Shown here piece by piece: positions 35,549-47,079 of a stretch of 64,000 bases of DNA (its first letter is position 1; every line of letters begins with the position of its first letter). Under the pieces are notes generated by a model that was given only the letters and a program-made list of their open reading frames with translations, was not told the origin of the DNA and did no database searches. The position numbers were made by a program, and so were the translations under genes. The DNA is from Inia geoffrensis. Lineage: Eukaryota > Chordata > Mammalia > Artiodactyla > Iniidae. The stretch covers positions 138,311,886-138,375,885 of the forward strand of contig CM070902.1 of assembly GCA_036417435.1 (NCBI GenBank), written 5' to 3'.

Positions 35549-36724
35549 CAAATGAAAACAAGTCCTCTGTCTTCCCATTCTGCAAAAGGAATGAAGAAAA
35601 ACCAAACAGCAAATTTTAGAGTTGATTTCTCCATAAACCTTAAATGTGGCTTAACAAATACAAAGAAACTCAACATTTATACACAGTGCTCCTTTGCAAG
35701 GAAGTAACAGACACATCAAACATTATCTGAAAGGGGCTTCTTTATGGATTTATGTACATTGGTTGAATGAGAATTACTGTATCTGAGAAGGCACATATCT
35801 GTGATTTAAGGCTTAACCGGTATTGTTACACATAGAAGTCAATGAAAGCTGTCTAGGAATTCACTTCTGTCAAAGTGGAACTCACCCAAAAACTAGCTTT
35901 CCAAGCACAGAGTTCTACTCTAGAAACCATGGAGAATTTCTATTCCCAAGTCTACCTGTCAAAAAAATTCTCTTAAGCAGGTTTCATTATGAACCAAAGA
36001 AATGGCTAACATAAATGCTCCATGACTTTGGGTGACACAAATTCATAAGTTTAAAAGCCTCACAGAAATGACAGTGTGATTCCTGCGCCTTTAAGAAAAA
36101 GTCTTAAACAAAATTATAATGGTACAGATTCATTTTTAAAAAGGTATCTGCCACAACTCCACAAGCCAATCAGTCATTCATTAGAGCTGCCACCTCTCTG
36201 TGGATGCTGCAGGAACACCATATAATTTTACTCTGCAAAATAGTTTCTTTTTTCTTTAAGACAATACATGAAAATGAATCTCTTAAAGATATTTAATATA
36301 TTCATATATAAAATATCTGATGTTGATACAAATCATGTAAACCTCCCTTCGGAAAAGGTACAACTGGTCCTCATTTGCAGGACCAAAAACCTTGAATTTT
36401 TATCTTGTCAGTGCAAATCTATATTAAGTGTTTTCAAACTACAGAAATAGCCATCAACCCTCACAATACAAAAGGATTTCTCAAAAAGGAAAATTATTGT
36501 GTTCAGATTATAGAAATTATGTTTACATTAAAACCACCCACCTTCCCATCAAATTGAACAGTTCAATTGTTAAAGTATGAAAAAAGGGAAAAATTAAAGC
36601 TGTTTGTGCAAGAATCACTACAATGGTTGTCACCCTTTCCCTCTTCCCCCAACTCTGCTTAATTCTTATTAGGTTTGTTTAGAAATATAACAATGTGACT
36701 TTCTCTTTTTGTCCAGGTGTGATT

Positions 36725-36880
36725 TTACTGTTCTTCAAGCCAAGACGGGGTGTCCGCTCCAGGATTTTTCAATTTGATGTGGAACTGTTTAAGTGTCTGT
36801 TCAAGCTGCTTCTGATTCCCAGCAAAGTAGGCGGCAATGGCATTGTGGAAAAGGACAAGCTGATTGTGTAATACTTTAAC
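36725..36880 (-). CDS. ARFIP1: ARFIP1 last coding exon
   Basis: The exon encodes the C-terminal 51 residues of arfaptin-1 plus the stop codon. It starts in phase 0 after the acceptor ctgttcacag with VKVLHNQ, continues [17 protein letters not shown], and ends with PSWLEEQ. These residues form the end of the last long helix of the arfaptin-homology (BAR-like) domain and the short C-terminal tail. Arfaptin-1 dimerises, senses curved trans-Golgi membranes, and binds GTP-loaded ARF1 and ARL1 (family knowledge). It joins in frame to the exon at 63587-63761, whose donor is also phase 0. The reading frame is intact. Confidence 0.97.
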   Translation of the reverse strand, partial: VKVLHNQLVLFHNAIAAYFAGNQKQLEQTLKQFHIKLKNPGADTPSWLEEQ

Positions 36881-37514
36881 CTGTGAACAGGGCAGAGTTA
36901 CAAGACCAAGCATTAACACCAATGACAATGAAATATAAGGTGATTCGTTACATGTCGTAATGAAAGAGCGTATCTCTCCTCCAGAAAAGTTTTTTTGACA
37001 AAGTATTTCTCACACACCGATTGTACATTGCTTTGTAAAGTCACTGAACCTTTGATGAAGGTTCTTAACTTCCCTGAAGGGAACACATCAGCTAAATATG
37101 TACTTTCTTAACCATTTTCAAACATTATTGAGCTTACTTTAATTAAGCATATCATTAGATCCCCCTTCAAACTAAGTATATTCAAAATCAAATTTTGAAA
37201 AGGCAAAATTATACATAAATAATTACTATATGATACATGCTCTATACCAAGTATGGACATCATTAAGGCCACACTTTACGTAAAACTGAGTAAGCTGGAT
37301 ACTTTTAAATACCGTACTTCTCTGCAAAGATTGAAGAAGGATGGCAAGAGTTGCCCAGAAAGCCAATTTACTTAAAGTTCATATGCCTCTCAGTTATTTT
37401 CAATTGCTTATTACTTCTAATGATATCAAGAGTATGTTCTAATCAGGTAACACTATCTCTATGACTCTTTTAAAGAAATCACCAAAGCATCAAAAAGAGT
37501 TTATGAATGAAGTG

Positions 37515-37710
37515 TTTCCTGAGGTCTTATTTATAACTGCAAATTGTTCAACAGTAAAGTATAAAATACACTCTAATTTACCCATCCAATGCAATATTCA
37601 TTAAAACTGAGCTTTAATCATTTTTAATGATGTAAAAACATCTGATATATGATGCTAAGTGAAAAACTAGGATTATAACATATATGACATCTGTATTCAC
37701 TATTAACACA
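37515..37710 (+). repeat. Old L1 ORF2-end fragment
   Basis: The series cttatttataactgcaaatt, atccaatgcaatattcatta and gatgctaagtgaaaaactag matches the order of ancient L1 3' sequence (atccatacaatggaatac..., gttaagtgaaaaa). It is diverged. Confidence 0.45.
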
Positions 37711-37849
37711 CACATGCATAGTCTCTCTAGCCATTTCTTCAACCATGCACCTCTATAAAGGAAATAACACTAATATATTTATAGTAGATATCTTTGATTT
37801 GTAAAGCCTTTATTTTAAAAATTAAAATGTTATAAAAATGGCATTGCTC

Positions 37850-38280
37850 AAGATTATAAAGTAAAATCTCCTGATCCACTCTGCATTTATTCTCTCCTCC
37901 TCAACTGAGAGAAGCACTGTTAACATTTTATTGTGTATCCTTTGAGAAATTTTCTAGGCTTATATACAATATTTAAAAACATAAATGAGGGCTTCCCTGG
38001 TGGCGCAGTGGTTGAGAGTCCGTCTGCCGATGCAGGGGACACGGGTTCGTGCCCCGGTCCAGGAAGATCCCACATGCCACGGAGCGTCTGGGCCCGTGGG
38101 CCATGGCCACTGAGCCTGCGCGTCCGGAGCCTGTGCTCCGCAATGGGAGGGGCCACAGCAGTGAGACGCCCACGTACCGCAAAAAAAAAAATAAAATAAA
38201 ATAAAATAAAAACATAAACGGATTGCACCCTGCACACTTTCAGTAACAGATTTTTACTTAAAGTATCTTAGATAATTTTT
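37850..38280 (+). repeat. L1M-like 3' UTR fragment split by a SINE
   Basis: The left part (ttaacattttattgtgtatc; ttttctaggcttatatac) and the right part after the SINE (attgcaccctgcac; agtaacagatttttacttaa) fit an old L1M 3' UTR interrupted at 37986. Confidence 0.4.
37986..38207 (+). mobile_element. Short-form CHR SINE
   Basis: This is a 210-bp CHR copy with an (AAAAT)n tail. The perfect duplication aaaaacataaa is at 37975-37985 and 38208-38218. Confidence 0.96.
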
Positions 38281-38410
38281 AATTCATTTGTTCATTCAAC
38301 AGACCTTAAGTACCTTCTAAGTGCCAGGCACTGTTCTAGGAGATACAGAAAGATTTCCTTCCCTCATGAGCTTACAGGCTTGGGGTGGAAAAAGGAGGAG
38401 GTAGGCAGGA
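38281..38410 (+). repeat. L2/MIR-type old repeat fragment
   Basis: The sequence cattcaacagaccttaagta, then gtgccaggcactgttctagg, then ccctcatgagcttacaggct is the familiar 3' region of ancient L2/CORE-type repeats. Confidence 0.6.
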
Positions 38411-39453
38411 AACCAAATTAGTACTGACCCCAGGGAATGAGTATCTCAAGCCTTGCAAAGGAGCTGGGTTAACATTTAGGGCATCTGCAGCTGCTGATTC
38501 AACTAAAGTTGTTTAAAAAATAAAAGGGGTTTTTTTCCTCTTTCTCTGACAAAGATAAGAAAGTTTCTTGCAGGGAGATGGTTTAAGAGGGCCAGAGACT
38601 AAAAATGTCTGTACAAACTAAAAAGAATACCTTGAATTCACCTGGTCAGAAATTTAAGGCCTGCAACCTTCCTAAATGAAAACCTTTGGTACCAGGTACA
38701 AGGATAACAACAAAACCTGATGCGTAACACTATGAATCAGGCACAGTACTAGGGATACAAGGATACAAGGCTAAGGCAGAGTGCAGTAAAAATGATGATT
38801 AATATGATAAATGGGTAGTAAAAATACATCTTGTTAACTTAAAAAAAAAAAAGGCACTTGTGGGGAGAAGAGGGTTTTTTCAAGAAAGGTTGAAAGAGAA
38901 CATCGGGATGGGAGAACTCTAACTCCCCTGCCCTCTGGTGCCGAGATAGGGGGGGGGTATTTCAAAGGATGATGAACCTCCACCCAGGGGCAATTATTAA
39001 GGAAACAGGATAATGATAGGAAAAGCAGGTTTCTAGAAGGCAATTAGGAGGTGAGCAAAGTATATTATTATAATGACAGTTACAATATTGGCCCAACCAC
39101 CCCTCTCAATCCACACTCGTAGGGAGGCTTCGACAATGAAAATAAGCTTGGCCTGTAACTTTAGAAAGTGAGGCCTGATAAGCAAGTGCTAGCGCTCTGG
39201 GACTGGTGTCGCCACATTGTGAGGAAACCCTGTGTAGCCTCCCTTTGGGATGAAAGCCCACGGGGACAGAGGCCCAGTCATTCCAGCTGCTCCCAGTGCC
39301 CAGCAGGCATTGTAGTTGAAAGTGAAACAGGAAGAATCCACCTATCCCATACCTAGGCAATGGTGGGAAATAATAAATCACTGGTGTAATAGGCCACTAA
39401 GTAGTGGGTGTTTCATTATTCAGCAAAAGAGGTGCATCACTGAAAAAGGTTAA

Positions 39454-39645
39454 AGGGACTTCCCTGGTGGCACAGTGGTTAAGACTCTGTGCTCCCAATG
39501 CAGGGGGCCCAGGTTTGATCCCTGGTCAGGAAACTAGATCCCACATGCATGCCACAATTAAGAGTTCACATGCCACAACTAAGGAGCTGGGGAGCCGCAA
39601 CTAAGGAGCACACATGCCGCAGCTAAATAAATATATAAAAAAAGA
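39454..39645 (+). mobile_element. CHR-type SINE, first of a tandem pair
   Basis: Starts gggacttccctggtggcaca and contains acaactaaggagctgggga-type segments, with an A-rich tail near 39640. It and the next SINE are bracketed by a single duplication aaaaggttaa (39444-39453 and 40021-40030). Confidence 0.92.
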
Positions 39646-39676
39646 AATGTTTATTACAGAAAATAAAATAAAATAA

Positions 39677-40020
39677 GGGACCTCCCTGGTGGCGCTGGGG
39701 TTAAGAATCCGCCTGCCAATGCAGGGGACATGGGTTCGATCCCTGATGTGGGAAGATACCACATGCCACAGAGCAACTAAGCCTGTGAGCCACAACTACT
39801 AAGCCTGCAGTCTAGAGCCCGTGAGACACGACTACTGAAGCCCGCACACCTAGAGCCAGTGCTCGGCAACAAGAGAAGCCACCACAGTGAGAAGCCCGCG
39901 CACCGCAACGAAGAGTAGCCCCGGCTTGCCACAACTAGAGAAAGCCTGCGTGCAGCAATGAAGACCCAACACAGCCAAAAATAAACAAGTAAATAAATAA
40001 ATTTATTTAAAAAAAAAAGG
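39677..40020 (+). mobile_element. Long-form CHR SINE, second of a tandem pair
   Basis: This is a full-length copy of about 340 bp with tail taaataaataaatttattt and poly-A, in the same orientation as its neighbour. It lies about 30 bases beyond the tail of the first SINE. Confidence 0.94.
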
Positions 40021-40417
40021 AAAAGGTTAAGAATGTGCTTTCCTAGGAATGAATGAGGGTCTAGAAAACAGTGAAAAGGAGGAAAATCAAAGGGAGGAGG
40101 ATAGGCTTAGAATGAAAAAAGGCTAAAACGTGGCTGTGATACAGGAGAGAAATTAATTGAGAAAGCAGCTAGGGAACAGAGACTCAAACAAACAAGCGAC
40201 GCAAAACTGCTACTAACCAGGCTGAAGACCTAAGTGCAGTTTAGGAGTACATACAGTATCTTTGAGAACTTTTACTTCCAATTTTCTGGGAAGAAGTGCA
40301 TTAGGCATAGTTGATACTGGTCACAGCCTCCCCCAATTTTTATTTGTTATTCACCTAGGTCATTAGTAAAATATCCCCATTACTAGTACCGTTCTTTTAT
40401 AAAAATTACCAGAAAGA

Positions 40418-40645
40418 GCTCTGGAATCAGGGGGCACGCGTGCCAGTCCCAGTTGTACCATTTCCCAGTTTTCTTTGTGACACCAGGCACGGGTTACTTC
40501 TAACTTCACTGGCCAAGGTCTTTATCCGTTTATCAGGGATGCCATTACCAAACTGCATTTGTAGTGCTGTTGTAAGGGTTAAATGAAATGAGATACTACC
40601 TAGCACACTGTCTGACACAGGATAAGTACTCATTCGATTTCAGTG
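40418..40645 (+). repeat. MIR
   Basis: The sequence ctggaatcagggggcacg, gtaccatttcccagttt, ttgtaagggttaaatgaaat and ctgacacaggataagtactc follows the MIR consensus order almost end to end. Confidence 0.75.
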
Positions 40646-40872
40646 GAATTTAAGTTTACCTAGTTGATGGTTAAACCTTCAAACAACGTTGACTTTTTTT
40701 AGTAAAATAAAATTTCATTTATTTAGAACCTCCTGATTTGGAACTTATAAGAAGTGATTGTGATACTGTGATTTATAATGAGAAGTAAATACTTGGTCTT
40801 CATCACATTCCAGGCACAGAGCTCCTAAAACCCTTGTTAATTTCCTAAGTGATAAGAGCCTAGGAAGCATCT

Positions 40873-41572
40873 TCTGTTGTAATATTTGGTCTCTGGTTCT
40901 GTTCCTGAAATAGCCCCAGGGCTTTTAAAGGTGAATGGAGTGTCTTCTGTTATTCACAAGCTCTTTTCAACCGCACCTGCCTTTATGTTAATGAGGAGAT
41001 TTTTGGAAAGCCCCTAGATAACCACAACTTGGGGCTGGTTGCCAGGGGAACTAAATTGTGATTAGAGAGTGGGAATTTTCACCCTCACCCCCCACCAACC
41101 TCTGGACAACGGTTTAATCAGCTGTGTCTACGCAATAAAGCCTCTGTAAAAATCCCTACAGTGGGGGGTTTGGACAGCTTCTGGGTTGGCTGACCCATCC
41201 ACAAGCCAGGAGGGTGGTGCACCCCAAGCCCAATGGGGACAGAAGCTCTTGTGCTGAGGACCCTTCCAGACCTTGCCCTATGGACCTCTGTGTCTGTATC
41301 CTTTAATATTTTTTGTAATGAACTGGTAATATAACAAGTAAACTGTTTCCTGAGCTATGTGAGCTGCTCTAGGAAATGACTGAAGCTGAGAAGGGGGTTG
41401 TGGGAACCTTCGATTTATAGCTGGTTGGTCAGAAGCACAGGTGATGACCTGGACTTTCGAAAGGTGTCTAAAGGTGGTGGTGAGGGGGGTCCACAGTGTC
41501 AGAAGTGAACCAAGCTGTAGGACACCCAGCTAGTGTCCAGAAGATCAGAGACTTGGTCTGTGTGGGGGAAAA
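40873..41572 (+). mobile_element. Solo LTR-like element of an ancient ERV
   Basis: A stretch of about 700 bp has features of a mammalian LTR. These are acctgcctttatgttaatga, an AATAAA at about 41134 in acgcaataaagcctctg, aggagggtggtgcacccc, cagaagctcttgtgctgagg, and a final aggacacccagctagtgtcc followed by a gtgtggggg end. The phrase order is that of a known ERVL-like LTR, but I could not name the family. No retroviral coding sequence is adjacent. The boundaries are approximate. Confidence 0.55.
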
Positions 41573-42667
41573 AAATCACACACATCTAATGTCAGAGAAG
41601 TGCTGTGAGTGAAACAAGAAACATAGAGTTTTTTCCTTTTCAAAGATAGAAGCTGATGTGAAATCTACCTTCGCACAGTGAAAAAAAGGTGTGTGCTAAG
41701 CAAATAAGTTTTGTTGACAAGAGCGCATGAACACAGTTTATCAGCACTGCCTGCACTGACAAGGCCTTCAGTCCAAGGGCAGAGATGCTGCAGAAGGAAT
41801 CCCCCTGCCTGGGTCACCTCAGAAGAAACTTTAAGGGTCCTTTTACAACCCCATGATTCTGTGCTTCTAAAATGAACACATTTTTCAAGCAACAAGAAGC
41901 CACCTAATTTCTTCCAAGTTATTCATTGGTTAGCACCATTCAAGTTAACAGTATTACACTAAAAATTTGTTCAAACATTCTTAATACAGACTTCCACTGA
42001 TTCATGTTGACTTCTTTCTCTATGTCTAGACAGAAAAGTTTTGCATTGCAATCACTTTTAAAACAAGCTTTAATATGATAAACTGATTTGTGTTAAGTAT
42101 CTACTAAGAAAAGGTCAAATTATGCTAATTAAAGTTATAACCAGTGTTCACCTTACATGAATGGAGTTGGATATCAGGAACAAATCTCTTTCCTGTAAGT
42201 CACTAGAGTCAATGAAAATTACAGCTAGAAAAAAGAAGTAAAGTAAATTATTACAGGCTAGTTCGCATTTGATTCCTATTTACATAAAAATGTTTTCTAA
42301 AACTGACCTGTTCTCAGTAACCTCTGCCAGTGTGAATGAGTTTCAGGTCTCTTCTGGAGAACAGACTGTCAAAAACTGGTCAAAGGAGAGCTCTGAGGGC
42401 AGTACGTTTTGACAGAAGGGTGGAAAAGTTTCCAGATGACCTTAGGTATGAAATAACTTCTTAAAGATAAAAAATCATACATTATGACGAAAAGATCAAT
42501 AAATTAAATTACTTTGAAATTTAGAATTTCTATTCACCCAAAGATTGAAAAGACAAGTTACAAACTGGGGAGAGGGATCTGCATTACAGGGGCTGACAAA
42601 GGGTACATACACATCTAGAAAATGTGAAGACCTCCTATACACTGAGAACCCAATTATAAAGAGCAAA

Positions 42668-42882
42668 TAGGGCTTCCCTGGTGGCACAGTGGTTGAGAGT
42701 CCGCCTGCCAATGCAGGGGACACGGGTTCGTGCCCCATTCCGGGAAGATCCCACATGCTGTGGAGTGGCTGGGCCCGTGAGCCATGGCCCCTGAGCCTGC
42801 GCGTCCGGAGCCTGTGCTCCGCAACGGGACAGGCCACAACAGTGAGAGGCCCGCTTACAGCAAAAAAAAAAAAAAAAAAAAG
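42668..42882 (+). mobile_element. Short-form CHR SINE
   Basis: A 210-bp form ending in cttacagc and 19 A residues. The flanks share gcaaata (42663-42669 and 42884-42890). Confidence 0.94.
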
Positions 42883-43104
42883 GGCAAATAACATGAACGC
42901 CATTTTACAGCAGAGGAAACAGGAGTGGCCAATTAAATCTGAAGACTTCCAGTCTCATTAGAAATAAGAACTCTTATACACTGCTGATCAGTGTATAAAT
43001 TTGTACAACTACTTTTGAAAAGTTCGGCATTAACTAGTAAAATGAAAGATGAATATATCCTATGGAACAGTAAATTAAGATACAGATATAATGATATATG
43101 TCTC

Positions 43105-43170
43105 TTTATATATATATATCGATATATCTACATCTGTATTTATTTCTCTCTCTATATATATATAAATAAA
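43105..43170 (+). repeat. AT-rich simple repeat
   Basis: Stretches of tatatatatatatcgatata and ctctctatatatatataaat. Confidence 0.8.
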
Positions 43171-43283
43171 GTCATTCCAGCCCCTAGAGTAATGCCCAAC
43201 ACCAGATCCATGGTAATATTTATTGAGTGAATGAATGTAAGTAACATTTTAGGTGTGGTATTTTTTTTCTCTGAATATATAAT

Positions 43284-43288
43284 ATCTA

Positions 43289-43319
<31 letters not shown>

Positions 43320-43330
43320 AATAGATAACC
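43284..43330 (+). repeat. (CTAT)n microsatellite
   Basis: About 9 units of ctat. It lies 20 bases before the 16-bp target-site duplication of the neighbouring L1. Confidence 0.93.
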
Positions 43331-43583
43331 ATCCTGCTCCCTCCATAACCCCTATTCTGAGTTTTCTTTTTTTGAATTTATTTTTTTATATAGCAGGTTC
43401 TTATTAGTTATCCATTTTATACATATTAGTGTATACACGTCAATCCCAATCTCCCAATTCATCCCACCACCACCATCCCCCACCACTATCCCCTCTTGGT
43501 GCCCATCCATTTATTCTCTACATCTGTGTCTCTATTTCTGCCCTGCAAACCAGTTCATCTGTACCATTTTTTTAGGTTCCACA

Positions 43584-45083
43584 TATATGCATTAATATAC
43601 GATATTTGTTTTTCTCTTTCTGACTTATTCACTCTGTATGACAGGCTCTAGACCCATTCACGTCTCTACAAATGACCCAATTTCATTCCTTTTCATGGCT
43701 GAGTAATATTCCATTGCATATATGTACCACATCTTCTTCATCCATTTGTCTGTCGATGGGCATTTAGGTTGCTTCCATGATCTGCCTATTGTAAACAGTG
43801 CTGCAATGAACATTGTGATACATGACTCTTTTTGAATTATGGTTTTCTCAGGGTATATGCCAAGTAGTGGGATTGCTGGGTCATATGGTAATTCTATTTT
43901 TAGTTTTTTAAGGAACCTCCATACTGTGCTCTATAATGGCTGTATCAATTTACATTCCCACCAACAGTGCAAGAGGGTTCCCTTTTCTCCACATGCTCTC
44001 CAGCATTTGTTGTTTGTAGATTTTCTGATGATGCCCATTCTAACTGGTGTGAGGTTGATACCTCATTGTAGTTTTGATTTGCATTTCTCTAATAATTAGT
44101 GATGCCGAGCAGCTTTTGATGTGCTTCTTGGCAATCTGTATGTCTTCTTTGGAGAAATGTCTATTTAGGTCTTCTGCCCATTTTTGGATTGGGTTGTTTG
44201 TCTTTTAAATATTGAGCTGCATGAGCTGTTTATATATTTTGGAGATTAAACATTTGGCTGTTGATTCATTGGCAAATATTTTCTCCCATTCTGAGGGCTG
44301 TTGTTTCGTCTTGTTTGTAGTTTCCTTTGCTTTGCAAAAGGTTTTAAGTTCCATTAGGTCCCATTTCTTTATTTTTATTTCCATTACTCTGGGAGGTGGA
44401 TCAAAAAAGATCTTGCTGAGATTTATGTCAAAGACTGTTCATCCTTTGTTTTCCTCTAAGAGTTTTACAGTGTCTGGGCTTACATTTAGGTCTTTAATCC
44501 ATTTTGAGTTTATTTTTGTGTACTGTGTTAGGGAGTGTTCTAATTTCATTGTTTTACATGTAGCTGTCCAGTTTTCCCAGCACCACTTACTGAAGAGATT
44601 GTTTTCTCCATTGTATATCCTTGCCTCCTTTGTCATAGATTAGTTGACCATAGGTGCGTGGGTTTATCTCTGGGCTTTCTATCTGGTTCCACTGATCTAT
44701 ATTTCTTTTTTTGTGCCAGTACCGTATTGTTTTGATTACTGTATCTTTGTAGTATAGTCTGAAGTCAGGGAGTCTGATTCCTCCAGCTCCATTTTTTTCC
44801 CTTAAGACTGCTTTGGCTTTTCAGGGTCTTTTGTGTCTCCATACAAATTTTAAGATTTTTTTGTTCTAGTTCCGTAAAAAATGCCATTGGTGGGCTTCCC
44901 TGGTGGCGCAGCGGTTGAGAGTCCGCCTGCCGATGCAGGGGACGCGGGTTCGTGCCCCGGTCCGGGAAGATCCCACATGCCGCGGAGCGGCTGGGCCTGT
45001 GAGCCATGGCCGTTGAGTCTGTGCGTCCGGAACCTGTGCTCCACAGCGGGAGAAGCCACAACAGTGAGAGGCCCGCGTACCAC

Positions 45084-45141
<58 letters not shown>

Positions 45142-47022
45142 CCATTGGTAATTTGATAGGGATTGCACTGAATCTGTAGATTGCTCTGGGTAGTATAGTC
45201 ATTTTCACAATATTGATTCTTCCAATCCAAGAACATGGGATATCTCCCCATCTGTTTGTATCGCCTTTAATTTCTTTCATTAGTGTCTTATAGTTTTCGG
45301 CATGCAGGTCTTTTTTCTCCCTAGGTAGGTTTATTCCTAGGTATTTTATTCTTTTTGTTGCAATGGTAAATGGGAGTGCTTCCTTAATTTCTCTTTCAGG
45401 TTTTTCATCATTAGTGTATAGGAATGCAAGAGATTTCTGTGCATAGTAATTTTGTATACTGCAACTTTACCAAATTCACTGATTAGCTCTAGTGGTTTTC
45501 TGGTGGCATATTTAGGATTCTCTATGTATAGAATCATGTCATCTGCAAACAGTGATAGTTTTACTTCTTCTTTTCCAATTTGTATTCCTTTTCCTTCTCT
45601 TCTCTGATTGCCGTGGCTAGGACTTCCAAAACTATGTTGAATAATAGTGGCAAGAGTGGACATCCTCATCTTGTTCCTGATCTTAGAGGAAATGCTTTCA
45701 GTTTTTCACCATTGAGAATGATGTTTGCTCTGGGTTTGTCATATATGGCCTTTATTATGTTGAGGTAGGTTCCCTCTGTGCCCACTTTCTGGAGAGTTTT
45801 TATCATAAATCGGTGCTAAATTTTGTCAAAAGCTTTTTCTGCATCTATTGAGATGATCATATGGTTTTTATTCTTCAATCTGTTCATATGGTGTATCACA
45901 TTGATTGATTTGCATATACTGAAGAAGGCTTGCATCCCTGGGATAAATCTCACTTGATCATGGTGTACGATCTTTTTACTGTGTTGTTGGATTCTGTTTG
46001 CTAGTATTTTGTTGAGGATCTTTGCATCTATATTCATCAGTGATTGTGGTCTGTAATTTCCTTTCTTTGTAGTATCTTTGTCTGGTTTTGGTATCAGGGT
46101 GATGGTGGCCTCATAGAATGAGTTTGGGAGTGTTCCTTCCTCTGCAGTTTTTTGGAAGAGTTTGAGAAGGATGGGTGTTAGCTCTTCTCTAAATGTTTGA
46201 TAGAATTCCCCTGTGAAGCCATCTGCTCCTGGACTTTCGTTTGTTGGAATATTTTTGACCACAGTTTCAATTTCATTACTTGTGATTGGTCTGTTCATAT
46301 TTTCTATTTCTTCCTGGTTCAGTCTTGGAAGGTTATACCTTTCTAAGAATTTGTCCATTTCTTACATGTTGTCCATTTTATTGGCATAGAGTTGCTTATA
46401 GTAGTCTCTTAGGATGCTTTGTATTTCTGCAGTGTCTGTTGTAACTTTTCCTTTTTCATTTCTAATTCTCTTGATTTGAGCCCTCTCTCTCTTTTTCTTG
46501 ATGAGTCTGCCTAATGGTTTATCAATTTTGTTTATCTTCTCAAAGAACCAGCTTTTAGTTTTATTCATCTTTTCTATTTTTTTCCTTGCTTCTATTTCAT
46601 TTATTTCTGCTCTGATCTTTATGATTTCTTTCTTCTGCTCACTTTGGGTTTTGTCTGTTCTTCTTTCTCTAGTTCCTTTAAGTGTAAGGTTAAATTGTTT
46701 ATTTGAGATTTTTCTTGTTTCTTGAGGTAGGCTTGTATTGCTATAAATTGCCCTCTTAGAGCTGGTTTTGCTGCATCCCATAGGTTTTGGGTCATCGTGT
46801 TTTTGTCATCATTTGTCTCTAGGTATTTTTTTATTTCCTCTTTGATTTCTTCAGTGATCTCTTGGTTACTTAGTAATGCATTATTTAGTCTCCATGTGTT
46901 TGTGTTTTTACATTTTTTTTCGTTGTAATTGATTTCTAATCTCATAGCCTGTGACTTTTGGTTGGGGCATTTAATCTATTCACCTTTAAGGTAATAATTG
47001 ATATGTATGTTCCTATGACCAT
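43584..47022 (-). pseudogene. L1 ORF2 pseudogene with endonuclease deletion
   Basis: RT blocks are at 45816-46358 ([40 protein letters not shown]) and 45346-45669 ([14 protein letters not shown], the catalytic FADD intact). Downstream is ISCSWIG-like [12 protein letters not shown] at 44765-45280, where the SINE breaks the frame. Most of the N-terminal endonuclease is lost through the deletion at 46948. Frames are broken by several stops. Confidence 0.92.
44892..45133 (+). mobile_element. Young short-form CHR SINE with very long A tail
   Basis: A near-consensus 210-bp CHR body ends at gcgtaccacc and is followed by an uninterrupted run of 55 A (45085-45139). The perfect 16-bp duplication aaaaaatgccattggt is at 44876-44891 and 45134-45149. 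Little divergence and an undecayed tail point to a recent insertion. It is antisense to the host L1 and to ARFIP1. Confidence 0.97.
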
Positions 47023-47079
47023 TTTCTTAATTGTTTTGGTTTGTTTCTATAGGTCATTTTCTTCTCTTGTGCTTCCCAC

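Larger units (their letters stand above)
35010..36724 (-). other. ARFIP1: ARFIP1 3' UTR (inferred extent)
   Basis: About 1.7 kb of AT-rich sequence directly follows the ARFIP1 stop codon. It contains no SINE or L1, in contrast to both sides, as expected for a transcribed UTR under constraint. Two candidate polyadenylation signals would give UTRs of about 1.2 and 1.7 kb. The true end is not proven by the sequence. Confidence 0.55.

Noticed and set aside
39454..40020. Array of regularly repeated acaactaaggagc / acaactactgagcc units as a CRISPR-like or satellite array
   Set aside because: The units are internal repeats of CHR SINEs, and this is a mammalian genome.
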